A stretch of DNA of 64,000 nt from Pseudomonas plecoglossicida NBRC 103162 = DSM 15088 (GTDB lineage Bacteria > Pseudomonadota > Gammaproteobacteria > Pseudomonadales > Pseudomonadaceae): assembly GCF_000730665.1 (NCBI RefSeq), contig NZ_BBIV01000033.1, forward strand, positions 1-64,000. Direction: 5' to 3'. A program made the position numbers and the translations under genes. Shown here piece after piece: positions 30,373 through 38,581 of this stretch (position 1 is the first letter of the stretch; each line of letters opens with the position of its first letter). Under the pieces are notes generated by a model, which was not told where the DNA came from, searched no databases, and was given only the letters and a program-made list of their open reading frames with translations.

Positions 30373-30403
30373 GCCCAGCCCCGTGCATTGCACGGGGCTG
30401 GGC
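30373..30403. other. Strong hairpin between amidohydrolase and porin genes
   Basis: GCCCAGCCCCGTGC (30373-30386) pairs perfectly with GCACGGGGCTGGGC (30390-30403) over ATT. No T run, so probably an mRNA stability or partial-attenuation element in the operon. Confidence 0.6.
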
Positions 30404-30451
30404 GAAGCATTGCCGCATCTGCCCGACACCAACAAGAACAGGAAGATTCGT

Positions 30452-31234
30452 ATGCGCACGTTACCCGCTCAGCTTCTGCTTGGCCTTGTGCTAGCGCCAC
30501 TGGGCAGTGCTCAGGCGTTCGAGCTCAATGATCAGTTTCGTCTCGATGTGACGCCCACGCTGGTCAGCGATTATCGCTCCAGTGGCCTCTCGCAAACCCT
30601 CGGCGACCCCGCCGCGCAGTTGAACATCGTGCTCAGCCACGCCAGCGGCCTGTACGCGGGTACGTGGACATCAAATGTCGATTTCGGCCATCACACCCGG
30701 ACCCGCCAGGAAGTCGAGTATTACGCTGGCTACTTTTGGCAGATGACGGACGACATCAGCCTCGACACGTACTACACCAAGTACGACTACCCCCGAGAAA
30801 GCGACTTCAACCAGAGTGACGTACAGGCACTGCTGGATGTCTACGGCGTGCTGTTCGGTGCCAAGTACGTTCACAACGCCCTGGGGCCGGAGGTCTGGGA
30901 CGATAATGAAGCGCACATCATTCACCCGGCAGGCAAAGACGAGGACCTGGCCTCGTTGCTGATCGGCTATCGCACCGTGTTGCCGGCAGAGGTCGGTTTC
31001 GAAGCCCGTTACGAATACGTGGACTACAAGGATGATGTCTTTTTCAGTAACGATGGCAACGGCCGCTCTGCGTACCGCAACTGGGAGGTCAAGCTGAGCC
31101 GTGAACTGGTGGGTGTGACATGGGGGCTCAGCTACGTCGATACCGAGTTGTCCGATGCCGAGTGCCAGAGCTTTACCGGTTACGACGACTTGTGTGGGCC
31201 TGCCGTGATTGCCAGTGCCAGCAAGACATTCTAG
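30452..31234 (+). CDS. TorF-family putative outer-membrane porin
   Basis: 260 residues from the ATG at 30452, preceded by AGGAAG. Signal peptide ends near SAQAFELN (residue 22). The body is a series of amphipathic beta strands (FRLDVTPTLVSDYRSSGLSQT, LYAGTWTSNVDFG, EVEYYAGYFWQ) and ends in the aromatic SASKTF, as outer-membrane barrels do. Downstream of the exported amidohydrolase by 116 nt with a hairpin between, so probably co-transcribed; may admit the substrate or release the product. Confidence 0.82.
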   Translation: MRTLPAQLLLGLVLAPLGSAQAFELNDQFRLDVTPTLVSDYRSSGLSQTLGDPAAQLNIVLSHASGLYAGTWTSNVDFGHHTRTRQEVEYYAGYFWQMTDDISLDTYYTKYDYPRESDFNQSDVQALLDVYGVLFGAKYVHNALGPEVWDDNEAHIIHPAGKDEDLASLLIGYRTVLPAEVGFEARYEYVDYKDDVFFSNDGNGRSAYRNWEVKLSRELVGVTWGLSYVDTELSDAECQSFTGYDDLCGPAVIASASKTF

Positions 31235-31288
31235 GTGCAGCTTCCCAAGCAAATACTGAAGGTTTCAGGTTCAGAATTTCTTTGCGGC

Positions 31289-31328
31289 CACTGGCCCTAT
31301 CGCTGGCAAGCCAGCGATAGGGCCAGTG
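31289..31328. repeat. 40-bp perfect palindrome (REP variant)
   Basis: CACTGGCCCTATCGCTGGC (31289-31307), AA, then its exact reverse complement (31310-31328). It resembles a REP pair collapsed to the loop, with GCTGGCAAGCCAGC in place of GCCGGCAAGCCGGC. Lies between convergent genes and may end transcription from both sides. Confidence 0.75.
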
Positions 31329-31341
31329 CAAGCGATGAAGA

Positions 31342-32664
31342 TCACTGGCCCGCACGCGCCGGCACCTGCAACAACACCCGCAACCCATCACTGCGGCTGT
31401 CGAACTTCAGGCTGCCGGCACAGCGCTGCACGATCGCCTGCACGATCGCCAGCCCCAGCCCGCACCCGCCACTCTGCCCATGACGCCAGAAGCGCTCGGT
31501 CAGGTGCTGCAGATCGCCTTCGGCAATCCCCGGCCCGTGGTCGCGAACCATGAAACCGACCTGCCCCGCCTCCATCTGCACCTCCAGCTCCACCTCGCGG
31601 TCACCGCCATGGCGCAGGGCGTTGTCGAGCAGGTTGCGCAAGGCCGCCACGGCCAGCGGCGCAGGCATGCCCAGGTAGATCTGCGTGGCCTCGTCGGGCA
31701 AGTGCAGCACGATGCGCCGGTTGTCACCGCCCCCGGCATCCTGCACCGCCTGCCGTGCCACTTGCTCGGCGCTGCACTGCACGCCGTCCTCGAACGACAG
31801 GCTGCCTTCGACCCGCGCCAGCATCAGCAACTGCTCCAGGGTCCGGTGCATGCGATCGGCGCCCTGCTCGGCATGCTCCAGCGCCTGCTCGCGCACCACG
31901 CCGTCGGTCATGCGGGCTACCTGCAGGTGGGTCTTGATCGCCGTCAGCGGGCTGCGCAGTTCGTGCGCGGCATCGTCGGTCAGGCGCCGCTCGCGCTCCA
32001 GGGTCTGGCCGATACGCAGGAACAGCTGGTTCTGGGTTTCGAGCAAGGGTTGCAGCTCGCTGGGCAGGCCGGACACCTGCAGGGGTTCGACGCTGTCGGC
32101 GCGTCGCCTGCGCAAGGCATCGCGCATGCGGTTGAGCGGCTCCAGGCCCTTGCCCAGGCCGATCCACAACAACCCGAGGCTGCCCAGCAGGGCCATCAGC
32201 ACCGGTGCCGAGGCCGCCAGCAGGATGGACTGGTTGAGCGCTTCGCGCTCCATGTGACGGTCGGCGGTGGTGATGCGCACATCGCCGTGGTTGTAGGTGA
32301 AGGTGCGCCACAACGCGCCGTCGATGGTCTGGTCGCGAAAGCCGCTCTGCTGGTCGTCCATCGTGCCGTCGTGCTTGTGGTTGCTGGCCAGGATCTCGCC
32401 GCGCAGCGAGGTCACCTGGCACGCCATGCCGTCGGGCACGCTGAACTGGTCGGCCAAGAAATGCGCTTCTTCGCCCTTGGCGGTCAGCGGTTGCGGCAAC
32501 TGGTCGATCAGCCCGGCGACCATCCGCGCCGAGGCCACCAGGCGCTGGTCGAGGGAAAACATCATCTGCTGGCGCAGGTCGCGCAGCATCCAGGCGGCGG
32601 CAAGCACCCAGATGATGATGAAGGCACTGCCCAGGATCAGGCTGAGGCGGACCCGCAGGCTCAT
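31342..32664 (-). CDS. Sensor histidine kinase
   Basis: 440 residues. A first membrane helix (residues 5-27), a periplasmic sensor region of about 130 residues, a second helix (SILLAASAPVLMALLGSLGLLWIG), a dimerisation domain with the phospho-His in DDAAHELRSPLTAIK, and a C-terminal ATPase with LRNLLDNALRHG, DHGPGIAEGDL and GCGLGLAIV. It overlaps the response-regulator gene by 4 nt. Resembles QseC/TctE-type kinases; the signal is unknown. Confidence 0.9.
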   Translation of the reverse strand: MSLRVRLSLILGSAFIIIWVLAAAWMLRDLRQQMMFSLDQRLVASARMVAGLIDQLPQPLTAKGEEAHFLADQFSVPDGMACQVTSLRGEILASNHKHDGTMDDQQSGFRDQTIDGALWRTFTYNHGDVRITTADRHMEREALNQSILLAASAPVLMALLGSLGLLWIGLGKGLEPLNRMRDALRRRRADSVEPLQVSGLPSELQPLLETQNQLFLRIGQTLERERRLTDDAAHELRSPLTAIKTHLQVARMTDGVVREQALEHAEQGADRMHRTLEQLLMLARVEGSLSFEDGVQCSAEQVARQAVQDAGGGDNRRIVLHLPDEATQIYLGMPAPLAVAALRNLLDNALRHGGDREVELEVQMEAGQVGFMVRDHGPGIAEGDLQHLTERFWRHGQSGGCGLGLAIVQAIVQRCAGSLKFDSRSDGLRVLLQVPARAGQ

Positions 32665-33344
32665 GAGGCGGCTTCCTCCGGCGCCTGCGCCGGCCCCAGG
32701 CGGTAGCCCAGGCCGCGCACGGTCTCGACGATGCTGTTGCCGAGCTTGCGGCGCAAGTGGTGGATGTGCACGTTCAGCGCGTTGCTCTCGACTTCGTCGC
32801 TGAAGCCGTACACGCAGTCCTTGAGTTGCTCGCTGGACAGCACCCTGCCCGGGTTCTGCAGCAGGGCCTGGAGCAAGGCCTGCTCACGCCGCGACAGGTC
32901 GACCGGCTGGCCGGCCAGCGTGGCTTCGCAGCTGCTGGGGTCGTAGCGCAGCGGGCCGTGCTCGATCACGTTCACCGCCCGCCCGGCGACCCGCCGCAGC
33001 AAGGTGTGCAGGCGCGCGGCCAGTTCGCGCAGGTCGAACGGTTTGAGCAGGTAGTCGTCGGCGCCGGCCTGCAGCCCGTCGACCCGGTCGGTCACCGCAT
33101 CGCGGGCGGTGAGCACCAGCACCGGCAGGTCGATGCCCTGCTGGCGCAGGCGGCGCAGCAACTTCAGGCCGTCTTCGTCGGGCAGCCCGAGGTCGAGGAT
33201 CATCACGTCGAACTGCGCCGCCTGGAGCATGGCCCGGGCAGCGGCGGCATTGGCCACGCGGTCGACGGTCAGGCCCTGGGCGGTAAGGCCGGCGCAGATG
33301 CCGCTGGCGATCAGGTCGTCGTCCTCGCAAAGCAGAACGTGCAT
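32661..33344 (-). CDS. OmpR-family response regulator
   Basis: 227 residues. Receiver domain with Asp7-9 cluster, the phosphorylated Asp51 in DVMILDLGLPDEDG and a conserved TARD/K segment (PVLVLTARDAVTDR), then an OmpR winged helix (VDLSRREQALLQALLQNPGRVLS). The ATG at 33344 gives the canonical MHVLLCEDD start. First gene of a two-gene operon with the kinase; its target genes are not evident here. Confidence 0.92.
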   Translation of the reverse strand: MHVLLCEDDDLIASGICAGLTAQGLTVDRVANAAAARAMLQAAQFDVMILDLGLPDEDGLKLLRRLRQQGIDLPVLVLTARDAVTDRVDGLQAGADDYLLKPFDLRELAARLHTLLRRVAGRAVNVIEHGPLRYDPSSCEATLAGQPVDLSRREQALLQALLQNPGRVLSSEQLKDCVYGFSDEVESNALNVHIHHLRRKLGNSIVETVRGLGYRLGPAQAPEEAAS

Positions 33345-33593
33345 GGTCAGGAGCTCCCGGAATGGTGTGGGTGGCATTGCACTATGAGGGGATTAACTGG
33401 GGATTATGGGCTTTATTCGGTGGACGGTGTGGGGTCATTACCTCGGCGCAAGTCGGAAAAAACCATTTCTGAATTTGCGCATGATTCTACTCGTTCGGAG
33501 ACGATAGAGACCTTCCCTACAAGCTTTACGGATTTTTCCTCAATTGATCTGTGGTGAGATTTCCCCCTGTACGCGATGTCAGGGAGACACCTC
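33345..33593. other. AT-rich spacer upstream of the toxin remnant
   Basis: About 250 bp, clearly lower in GC than the flanks, with no open frame I would call a gene. It marks the left edge of the foreign-looking toxin-immunity segment and must hold the response-regulator promoter. Confidence 0.5.
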
Positions 33594-34106
33594 ATGTATC
33601 TGGATTACCTCGTGCCGTCATGGTTCGAGATCGAGTCACGCATCATTGACGCAATGGGCTATCAAGGAGGCGCCCATTTTCTCGATCACCTCAACCAGGC
33701 CGCCCCCTCGCTGTCCCTCAACCTGAACCGGGTCAAGGCGGTGCGCTCGGCCTTCAATCAGGCCGAGTGGCAGGCCAGCGTCATGCTGCGCCAACGCTTT
33801 GCCGAGCTTGAGATCGCCAGCATCGTCGATGACCTGCTGAGGGTGGTGAGGGACATGGCGATGATCGTCGCCGCCAGCACCCTCACCGGCGGCGCCATCG
33901 GCGCCGGGATCGGGGCATTTGGCGCAGGTGCAGGGGCCATTCCCTTTGCCGGCGCCGGCGCGGCGATGGGCCTGAAGGTCAGTGGCTGGATCCTCGGCGT
34001 GCTGGGGCTTGCCTCCATCGCCGAGTTCTTCGTCGAAGGCCCCCACCATTGGCCCACAGTGGAAAAGCGAGATCCACAACCTCGCCATCGCCGCTGAATC
34101 AGTACT
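33594..34106 (+). pseudogene. Polymorphic toxin N-terminal domain (DUF6861-type), truncated
   Basis: The ATG at 33594 (AGGGAGA at 6 nt) opens MYLDYLVPSWFEIESRI, an N-terminal module I know from Pseudomonas polymorphic/type VI effectors, with a Gly/Ala-rich membrane-like stretch (TLTGGAIGAGIGAFGAGAGA) and GLASIAEFFVEG. After that the frame changes at a run of five C (34040-34044) and stops at 34097; removing one C would continue as GPTIGPQWKSEIHNLAIAAE, which looks like genuine protein. The catalytic toxin end is missing: the DNA runs directly into immunity-gene sequence at about 34100. Confidence 0.75.
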
Positions 34107-34601
34107 GATTACTGGTCTCAACATGGCTGGAGTGGTTTTGGCAAAGGTATTTTTTGGCTGGTCAATCCCCAAGAGTACGACTGTGTCGTCAACGCTTGGT
34201 TAGAAAACACAAAATTCGCGACATATGACAACTATCATCTCATAGCACGCAGCGCTTTTGGCGACCTCTACTTCTGGGGAGAGAAAACCGGGGCCTCACT
34301 TAAAATAAGCAGCATTCTTTCACGGTATGTAACCCGCACATCCATGTACACCGGCGACCAGCTTGACAAAGGCTTTCCTGCTTTTCTCTTATCCATAAGC
34401 ACAGACTCTAACAATTACGGCGATTTGTTCGAACCCGCTTATCACAGGCTTGGCCCTCTCGCACCGGACGAAATGTACGGTTTTGTCCCAGCCGTAATGC
34501 TGGGCGGCCCAAACACACTTGAGCATCTTGCGAAACTTAAAGCCGTAGAGCACCTGACCTTACTATCTCAGATAGCAGACCTCCAGGGTTACAACCAATG
34601 A
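34107..34601 (+). pseudogene. Headless immunity gene (GAD-like/DUF1851-type), 5' end deleted
   Basis: An open frame from 34107 reads DYWSQHGWSGFGKGIFWLVN and continues to a stop at 34599, paralleling the intact gene at 34651 throughout: EYDCVVNAWLENT, YHLIARSAFGDLYFWGEKTG and PDEMYGFVPAVMLGG all have near-identical counterparts. About 40 N-terminal residues present in the intact copy are missing, and no start or ribosome site precedes the frame. AT-rich codon use, unlike the rest of the window. Confidence 0.8.
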
Positions 34602-34650
34602 AATCCTAAAACATATACTGACTTTAAATTCAACCTCCTCGAGATAAACA

Positions 34651-35361
34651 ATGGATAGGTTTTTTACTAGATTCGTCGAAGCCTTCGGCCCACCAATCGA
34701 CCGCCGAGAAGTACCCACCTCAACAATTGAGCGGTACAAAGATAAGCTCCCTCCCAAACTATTGGAGTATTGGTCAGAGCATGGGTGGGCTGGCTATGGA
34801 AATGGCATATTCTGGCTGGTCAATCCACAAGAATACGATGCCATGGTTTCATATTGGCTAGAAAATACCAATCTTGGCTCCCACGACACCTACCACCTGA
34901 TTGCACGAAGTGCTTTCGGAGACCTGTACCTGTGGGGTGAAAACACCGGTTCCATCCTGACCCTTGCGGCCTACCATTCCCGCTACTTCCTGAGCGCTCC
35001 AAGCTCAAGCAGCGAAGAACGGGACAACAAGATCCAGAGCCTGCTCATGTGGGCCATGACCGAAAACATCGGCCTGGACCTTTTCGACGAGGCGCGGGCA
35101 ACATTGGGCGACCTGGCGCCAAATGAGATGTACGGTTTCGTGCCTGCCCTGATGCTGGGAGGCTCAGCCAAACTGGAACGTCTTCAGCGACTCGACGCCG
35201 AAGTGCATTTGATTCTGCTCTCGCAGATGGCTGAACTCGAGCCGTATGAGCTCGATGACGAGGAAGCAGAAGATGAAGGCAGAACGAAAGCGCTCAGCGG
35301 TAAACCGCTTCAGGCCGATCCACGTCCTGCAACACCCCGGCGTCCTGTACTTCAAGCCTGA
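34651..35361 (+). CDS. GAD-like domain immunity protein
   Basis: 236 residues. N-terminal GAD-like segment (FFTRFVEAFGPPIDRREVP ... LPPKLLEYWSEHGW) followed by a DUF1851-like region (FGDLYLWGENTG, LAPNEMYGFVPALMLGG), the layout of Tdi1-like immunity proteins that neutralise secreted DNases. It is the only full-length member of this locus. The protein homologous to its paralogue ends near LSQMAELEPYEL; about 30 further residues are low-complexity and overlap the 3' end of the convergent gene by 68 bp. No cognate toxin domain survives nearby, so it may be an orphan immunity gene. Confidence 0.78.
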   Translation: MDRFFTRFVEAFGPPIDRREVPTSTIERYKDKLPPKLLEYWSEHGWAGYGNGIFWLVNPQEYDAMVSYWLENTNLGSHDTYHLIARSAFGDLYLWGENTGSILTLAAYHSRYFLSAPSSSSEERDNKIQSLLMWAMTENIGLDLFDEARATLGDLAPNEMYGFVPALMLGGSAKLERLQRLDAEVHLILLSQMAELEPYELDDEEAEDEGRTKALSGKPLQADPRPATPRRPVLQA

Positions 35362-35860
35362 TGCAACTCGCCGGGTGCGCCTTCAGCACAGAACGCGCCC
35401 CTTCATCACCGGTCAGGCATGAAAGCGCCGGCCAGAAATCACGCCCGAACAACACGGGATGCCCCTGCTGCCCCTCATGCCATGGCAAGACGATGGTGGA
35501 TGGACCTGCAGCCGATACCAGCTGGCCAAAGGTTGCCGGAGCGATCCAGGGCATGTCGCCCAACAGAATCGCCACCGCCACGGCATCGCTGTCGACCAGC
35601 GAAGCGGCGCCAGCCGCCAGGCTATGCCCCATGCCCAACCCGGCATCAGGGCTGGCAATGATCCGGCAGTCCCCCGGCAACCCGAGATCCTCGCCCCGCT
35701 CGCCATCACGCAGCACAACCCGCACATCGCCGAACACCGAACAGGCCCGCTCGACGCTGTGCACCAGCAAGCTGCGCCCGTCGTCCAGCGCGGCCCGGCG
35801 CTTGTCGGCGCCAAAGCGCACACTGCGCCCTGCCGCCAGAACCAGCGCCACTACACTCAC
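35294..35860 (-). CDS. MobA/MocA-like molybdenum cofactor nucleotidyltransferase
   Basis: 188 residues. N-terminal ALVLAAGRSVRFGADKR is the nucleotide-binding loop of MobA/MocA transferases, and LLGDMPWIAP contains the metal-binding Asp. These attach CMP or GMP to molybdopterin; position in a xanthine-oxidase-family operon favours the CTP-using MocA role. Last gene of the Mo operon; overlaps xdhC by 4 nt. Its 3' end overlaps the convergent immunity gene by 68 bp. Confidence 0.88.
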   Translation of the reverse strand: MSVVALVLAAGRSVRFGADKRRAALDDGRSLLVHSVERACSVFGDVRVVLRDGERGEDLGLPGDCRIIASPDAGLGMGHSLAAGAASLVDSDAVAVAILLGDMPWIAPATFGQLVSAAGPSTIVLPWHEGQQGHPVLFGRDFWPALSCLTGDEGARSVLKAHPASCIRLEVQDAGVLQDVDRPEAVYR

Positions 35861-36828
35861 AGCGCTGCCCGCTCGATGCCGTTGCGCTGGCGCAGGATAT
35901 CGGCGAGCACCGCCAGGGCGATCTCCGCCGGTGTCTTGCTGCCCAGATTCAGGCCGATCGGCGCATGGATGCGGGCCAGCTCATCGGCGCCCAGGCCGCC
36001 AATCCGGTGCAGGCGTTCGCGACGCTTGTCCGAAGTGGCCCGGGAACCCATCACACCGATGTAGAACGCTTCGGTGCGCACGGCTTCGAGCATGGCCAGG
36101 TCATCGATCTTGGGGTCATGGGTCAGCGCCACCACTGCCGTGTCGGCATGGCAACCGCCATTGGCGATGAACTCCGAGGGCAGCTCGCGGCGCACTTCGA
36201 TGCCGTCCAGCACGACGCCTTCGAGCACTTCATCGCGTGGGTCGCAGAGGATGACCTCGAAACCCATGCCCTTGCCGAACTCGGCACAGTAATGGGCGAC
36301 GCTGGAATAGCCCGCCAACAGCAGGCGCTGGGCAGCACCGACCCGCACCTGCACACGGCTGGCATCCCGCGAAACCCGTGGTCCCTGGGCATTGTCATCG
36401 CTGAGCAGGCGGTCGCCTTGCGGCAAGCTCACCTCGCGCAGCAACCGACGCTGCCCCTGCAAGGCGCTTTCCAGCGCACGCAAATGCGCCTGCACCTCGC
36501 AGTCGCTCGGCAGGTTCTCCACCAGCACCTCGAGCACGCCGCCGCACGGCAGGCGAATGTTCGAGCGCCGGTCGCTACCGTCGCCATAGCGCACGATGGC
36601 CACCGGCTCCGGAAACTCGCCCAGCGCCACGCGCTCGAGGAAGTCGTCTTCCACGCAGCCACCCGACAGCGAGCCAACCCACTGCCCGCTGTCGTTGACC
36701 GCCAGCAACGAGCCCGGCGCACGGGGCGCCGAGCCGTAGGTGGCGAGCACCGTGCACAACCATACCCGCTGGCCGTTGCAGGACCACTGCAACGCCTGGC
36801 GTATGACCTGCAGATCGAGATGCTGCAC
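35857..36828 (-). CDS. XdhC-family molybdenum enzyme maturation factor
   Basis: 323 residues. XdhC proteins bind Moco, help sulfurate it and insert it into xanthine-oxidase-family apoenzymes. N-terminal ATYGSAPRAPGSLLAV and GSLSGGCVEDDFLERV match the XdhC/CoxI domain, and the C-terminal Rossmann part has VVALTHDPKIDDLAML and FYIGVMGSRATSDKRRERL. Lies 2 nt after the cytochrome gene stop within the operon, consistent with maturing the Mo subunit encoded upstream. Confidence 0.92.
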   Translation of the reverse strand: MQHLDLQVIRQALQWSCNGQRVWLCTVLATYGSAPRAPGSLLAVNDSGQWVGSLSGGCVEDDFLERVALGEFPEPVAIVRYGDGSDRRSNIRLPCGGVLEVLVENLPSDCEVQAHLRALESALQGQRRLLREVSLPQGDRLLSDDNAQGPRVSRDASRVQVRVGAAQRLLLAGYSSVAHYCAEFGKGMGFEVILCDPRDEVLEGVVLDGIEVRRELPSEFIANGGCHADTAVVALTHDPKIDDLAMLEAVRTEAFYIGVMGSRATSDKRRERLHRIGGLGADELARIHAPIGLNLGSKTPAEIALAVLADILRQRNGIERAAL

Positions 36829-36830
36829 TG

Positions 36831-38048
36831 TTACTCCGCCTTCAGCTCGGCGAGCTGCTGCACGCTCAGGTCACCGGGCAGTCCGCCCCAGGCCTGGCGC
36901 AGGTAGTTGACCATGTCCGTCACCTGCTCGTCATTGAGCTTGTCGGCAAAGCCCGGCATCGGCTGCATGCGTTCGAAGCCGGTGAACTGCTGCTCACGGA
37001 TACCGTCGAGGATCGCCTTGACCAGGTTGCGCGAGTCGCCCTGGCGCAGCACCGTGTTGCCCTGCATGGCCACCGCAATGTGCGGCTTGCCTTCGCCGTC
37101 GACGCCGTGGCAACCGGCGCAGACGTTGAGGTACTGCTGACGGCCGCGCTTGGCGCTGCCTGTGAGCTGGTCCAGTGGCACTGCCTTTATGACCTTGGCA
37201 GCCGGTGGCTGTTCACCCAGCAAGTAGGTGGCCATGGCGGCCAGGTCGGCGTCCTCCAGGTGCTGGGTGCTGTGGTGCACCACCGGGAACATCTCGTTGA
37301 ACATGCTGCCCTGGGCACTGATGCCGTGCTTGAGGAAGGTGGTCAGGTCAGGCTGGGTCCAGCCACGATCCGCCAGGTCCTGGGCCAGCAGGCTCGGGGC
37401 CAGGTAGCCGTTGAGCAGGCCACCGGTCAGGCGCTTGTCCTGTTGCAGTGCACCGATCGGATTGCGCGGGGTGTGGCACTCGCCACAGTGGCCCATGACT
37501 TCAACCATGTACTGCCCGCGCTGCCAGGCCGGGCTCTTACCCTCGGTGGGCTGCAACTGCACGCTCTTGCCGTAGAGCATGTTCCAGCCGGACAGGCCCG
37601 TGCGCACGTTGAACGGGAAGCTCAGCTTGGTTTCCGGTGCCGGACGGTTGATCGGCGGGATGGTCATCAGATACGCCAGGATCGCGTCGGAATCTTCCCG
37701 GGTGATCAGGTGGTACGAGGTGTACGGCATCGCCGGATACAGGTTGGCGCCATCCTTGCGCTTGCCCTCGGTCACCGCGGCGAAGAACTCGTCGGCGCTG
37801 TAGTTGCCGATGCCGTGCTGCTTGTCCGGGGTGATGTTGCTGCCGTAGATGGTGCCAAACGGCGAATGGATCGGCAGGCCACCGGCGAACGGTGCGCCAC
37901 CCTCGGCGGTGTGGCAGGCCATGCAGTCGGCGGCGCGGGACAGATATTCACCACGCTTGACCTGGGCGTCATCGGACGCCTGTGCAGCCAGCGAGACGGC
38001 GAGGCCAAGCGCCAGCGCCAGGCCGGAACGAACGAAGCCCATGCTCAA
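36831..38048 (-). CDS. Three-haem cytochrome c subunit of the Mo-hydroxylase
   Basis: 405 residues with a signal peptide (about residues 1-24). Three CxxCH haem sites: CMACH near residue 42, CGECH near 190 and CAGCH near 315, each with a downstream Met ligand candidate. This is the electron-delivering subunit found with periplasmic gluconate, alcohol and aldehyde dehydrogenases. It overlaps the 2Fe-2S subunit gene by 4 nt, so electrons probably pass Moco to 2Fe-2S to haem and then to the quinone or oxidase chain. Confidence 0.92.
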   Translation of the reverse strand: MSMGFVRSGLALALGLAVSLAAQASDDAQVKRGEYLSRAADCMACHTAEGGAPFAGGLPIHSPFGTIYGSNITPDKQHGIGNYSADEFFAAVTEGKRKDGANLYPAMPYTSYHLITREDSDAILAYLMTIPPINRPAPETKLSFPFNVRTGLSGWNMLYGKSVQLQPTEGKSPAWQRGQYMVEVMGHCGECHTPRNPIGALQQDKRLTGGLLNGYLAPSLLAQDLADRGWTQPDLTTFLKHGISAQGSMFNEMFPVVHHSTQHLEDADLAAMATYLLGEQPPAAKVIKAVPLDQLTGSAKRGRQQYLNVCAGCHGVDGEGKPHIAVAMQGNTVLRQGDSRNLVKAILDGIREQQFTGFERMQPMPGFADKLNDEQVTDMVNYLRQAWGGLPGDLSVQQLAELKAE

Positions 38049-38581
38049 CCCTCCTTGACCAGGCCAAGATCATTGAGCACCGTGCGCGTGGCGTCGTAAT
38101 AACGCACATAACCGGTGCAACGGCAGATGTGGTGACCGAGGCTGGCCTCGATGCTGTCTTCCACTTCGCTTTTCTTCAGCGGCTGGCGCTGGGCCTTTTC
38201 CACCAGCACGGTGGCGGCGTTGACGAAGCCCGGTGCGCAGTAGCTGCACTGGAAGGCGAACAGGTCGACGAACTTCTGCTGGATCGGGTTCAACGTCAGG
38301 TTGCCGGCCTCGTCCTGCTTGGCGTGGCCTTCGATGGTGCGCACTTTCTTGCCGGCAAAGTAATGGGCGCCGGTGATGCAGGTGCGCACTTCTTCGCTGG
38401 TGCCGTCGGGGTTGTCGACGATCACCACGCAGGCGTGGCAAATGCCCTGGCCGCAGCCCAGGCGGGAGCCGGTGAGGTTCTGGTGCTCGTGCAGGTAGTC
38501 GATCATCGCCAGGTTATCGGGGACCTCGACCGGGCCGACCGGTTGACCGTTGAGGGTCAGTTGAAGCGAACGGTTAGCCAT
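38045..38581 (-). CDS. [2Fe-2S] subunit of the Mo-hydroxylase
   Basis: 178 residues from MANRSLQLTLNG. Two iron-sulfur motifs of the xanthine-oxidase family: plant-type LGCGQGICHACVV near residue 43, and the helical-domain pair CSYCAPGF and CRCTGY near residues 113 and 148. No signal peptide; in this family the small subunit is exported bound to the Tat-targeted large subunit. Start overlaps the large-subunit stop by 8 nt. Confidence 0.93.
   Translation of the reverse strand: MANRSLQLTLNGQPVGPVEVPDNLAMIDYLHEHQNLTGSRLGCGQGICHACVVIVDNPDGTSEEVRTCITGAHYFAGKKVRTIEGHAKQDEAGNLTLNPIQQKFVDLFAFQCSYCAPGFVNAATVLVEKAQRQPLKKSEVEDSIEASLGHHICRCTGYVRYYDATRTVLNDLGLVKEG

Noticed and set aside
33413-33595. Small minus-strand frame upstream of the toxin remnant (60 codons)
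   Set aside because: No ribosome site, composition not protein-like, and lies in an AT-rich spacer.
33982-34203. Plus-strand frame overlapping the toxin/immunity junction
   Set aside because: Its middle is the frameshifted continuation of the toxin and its end is a shadow of the immunity frame; not a gene by itself.
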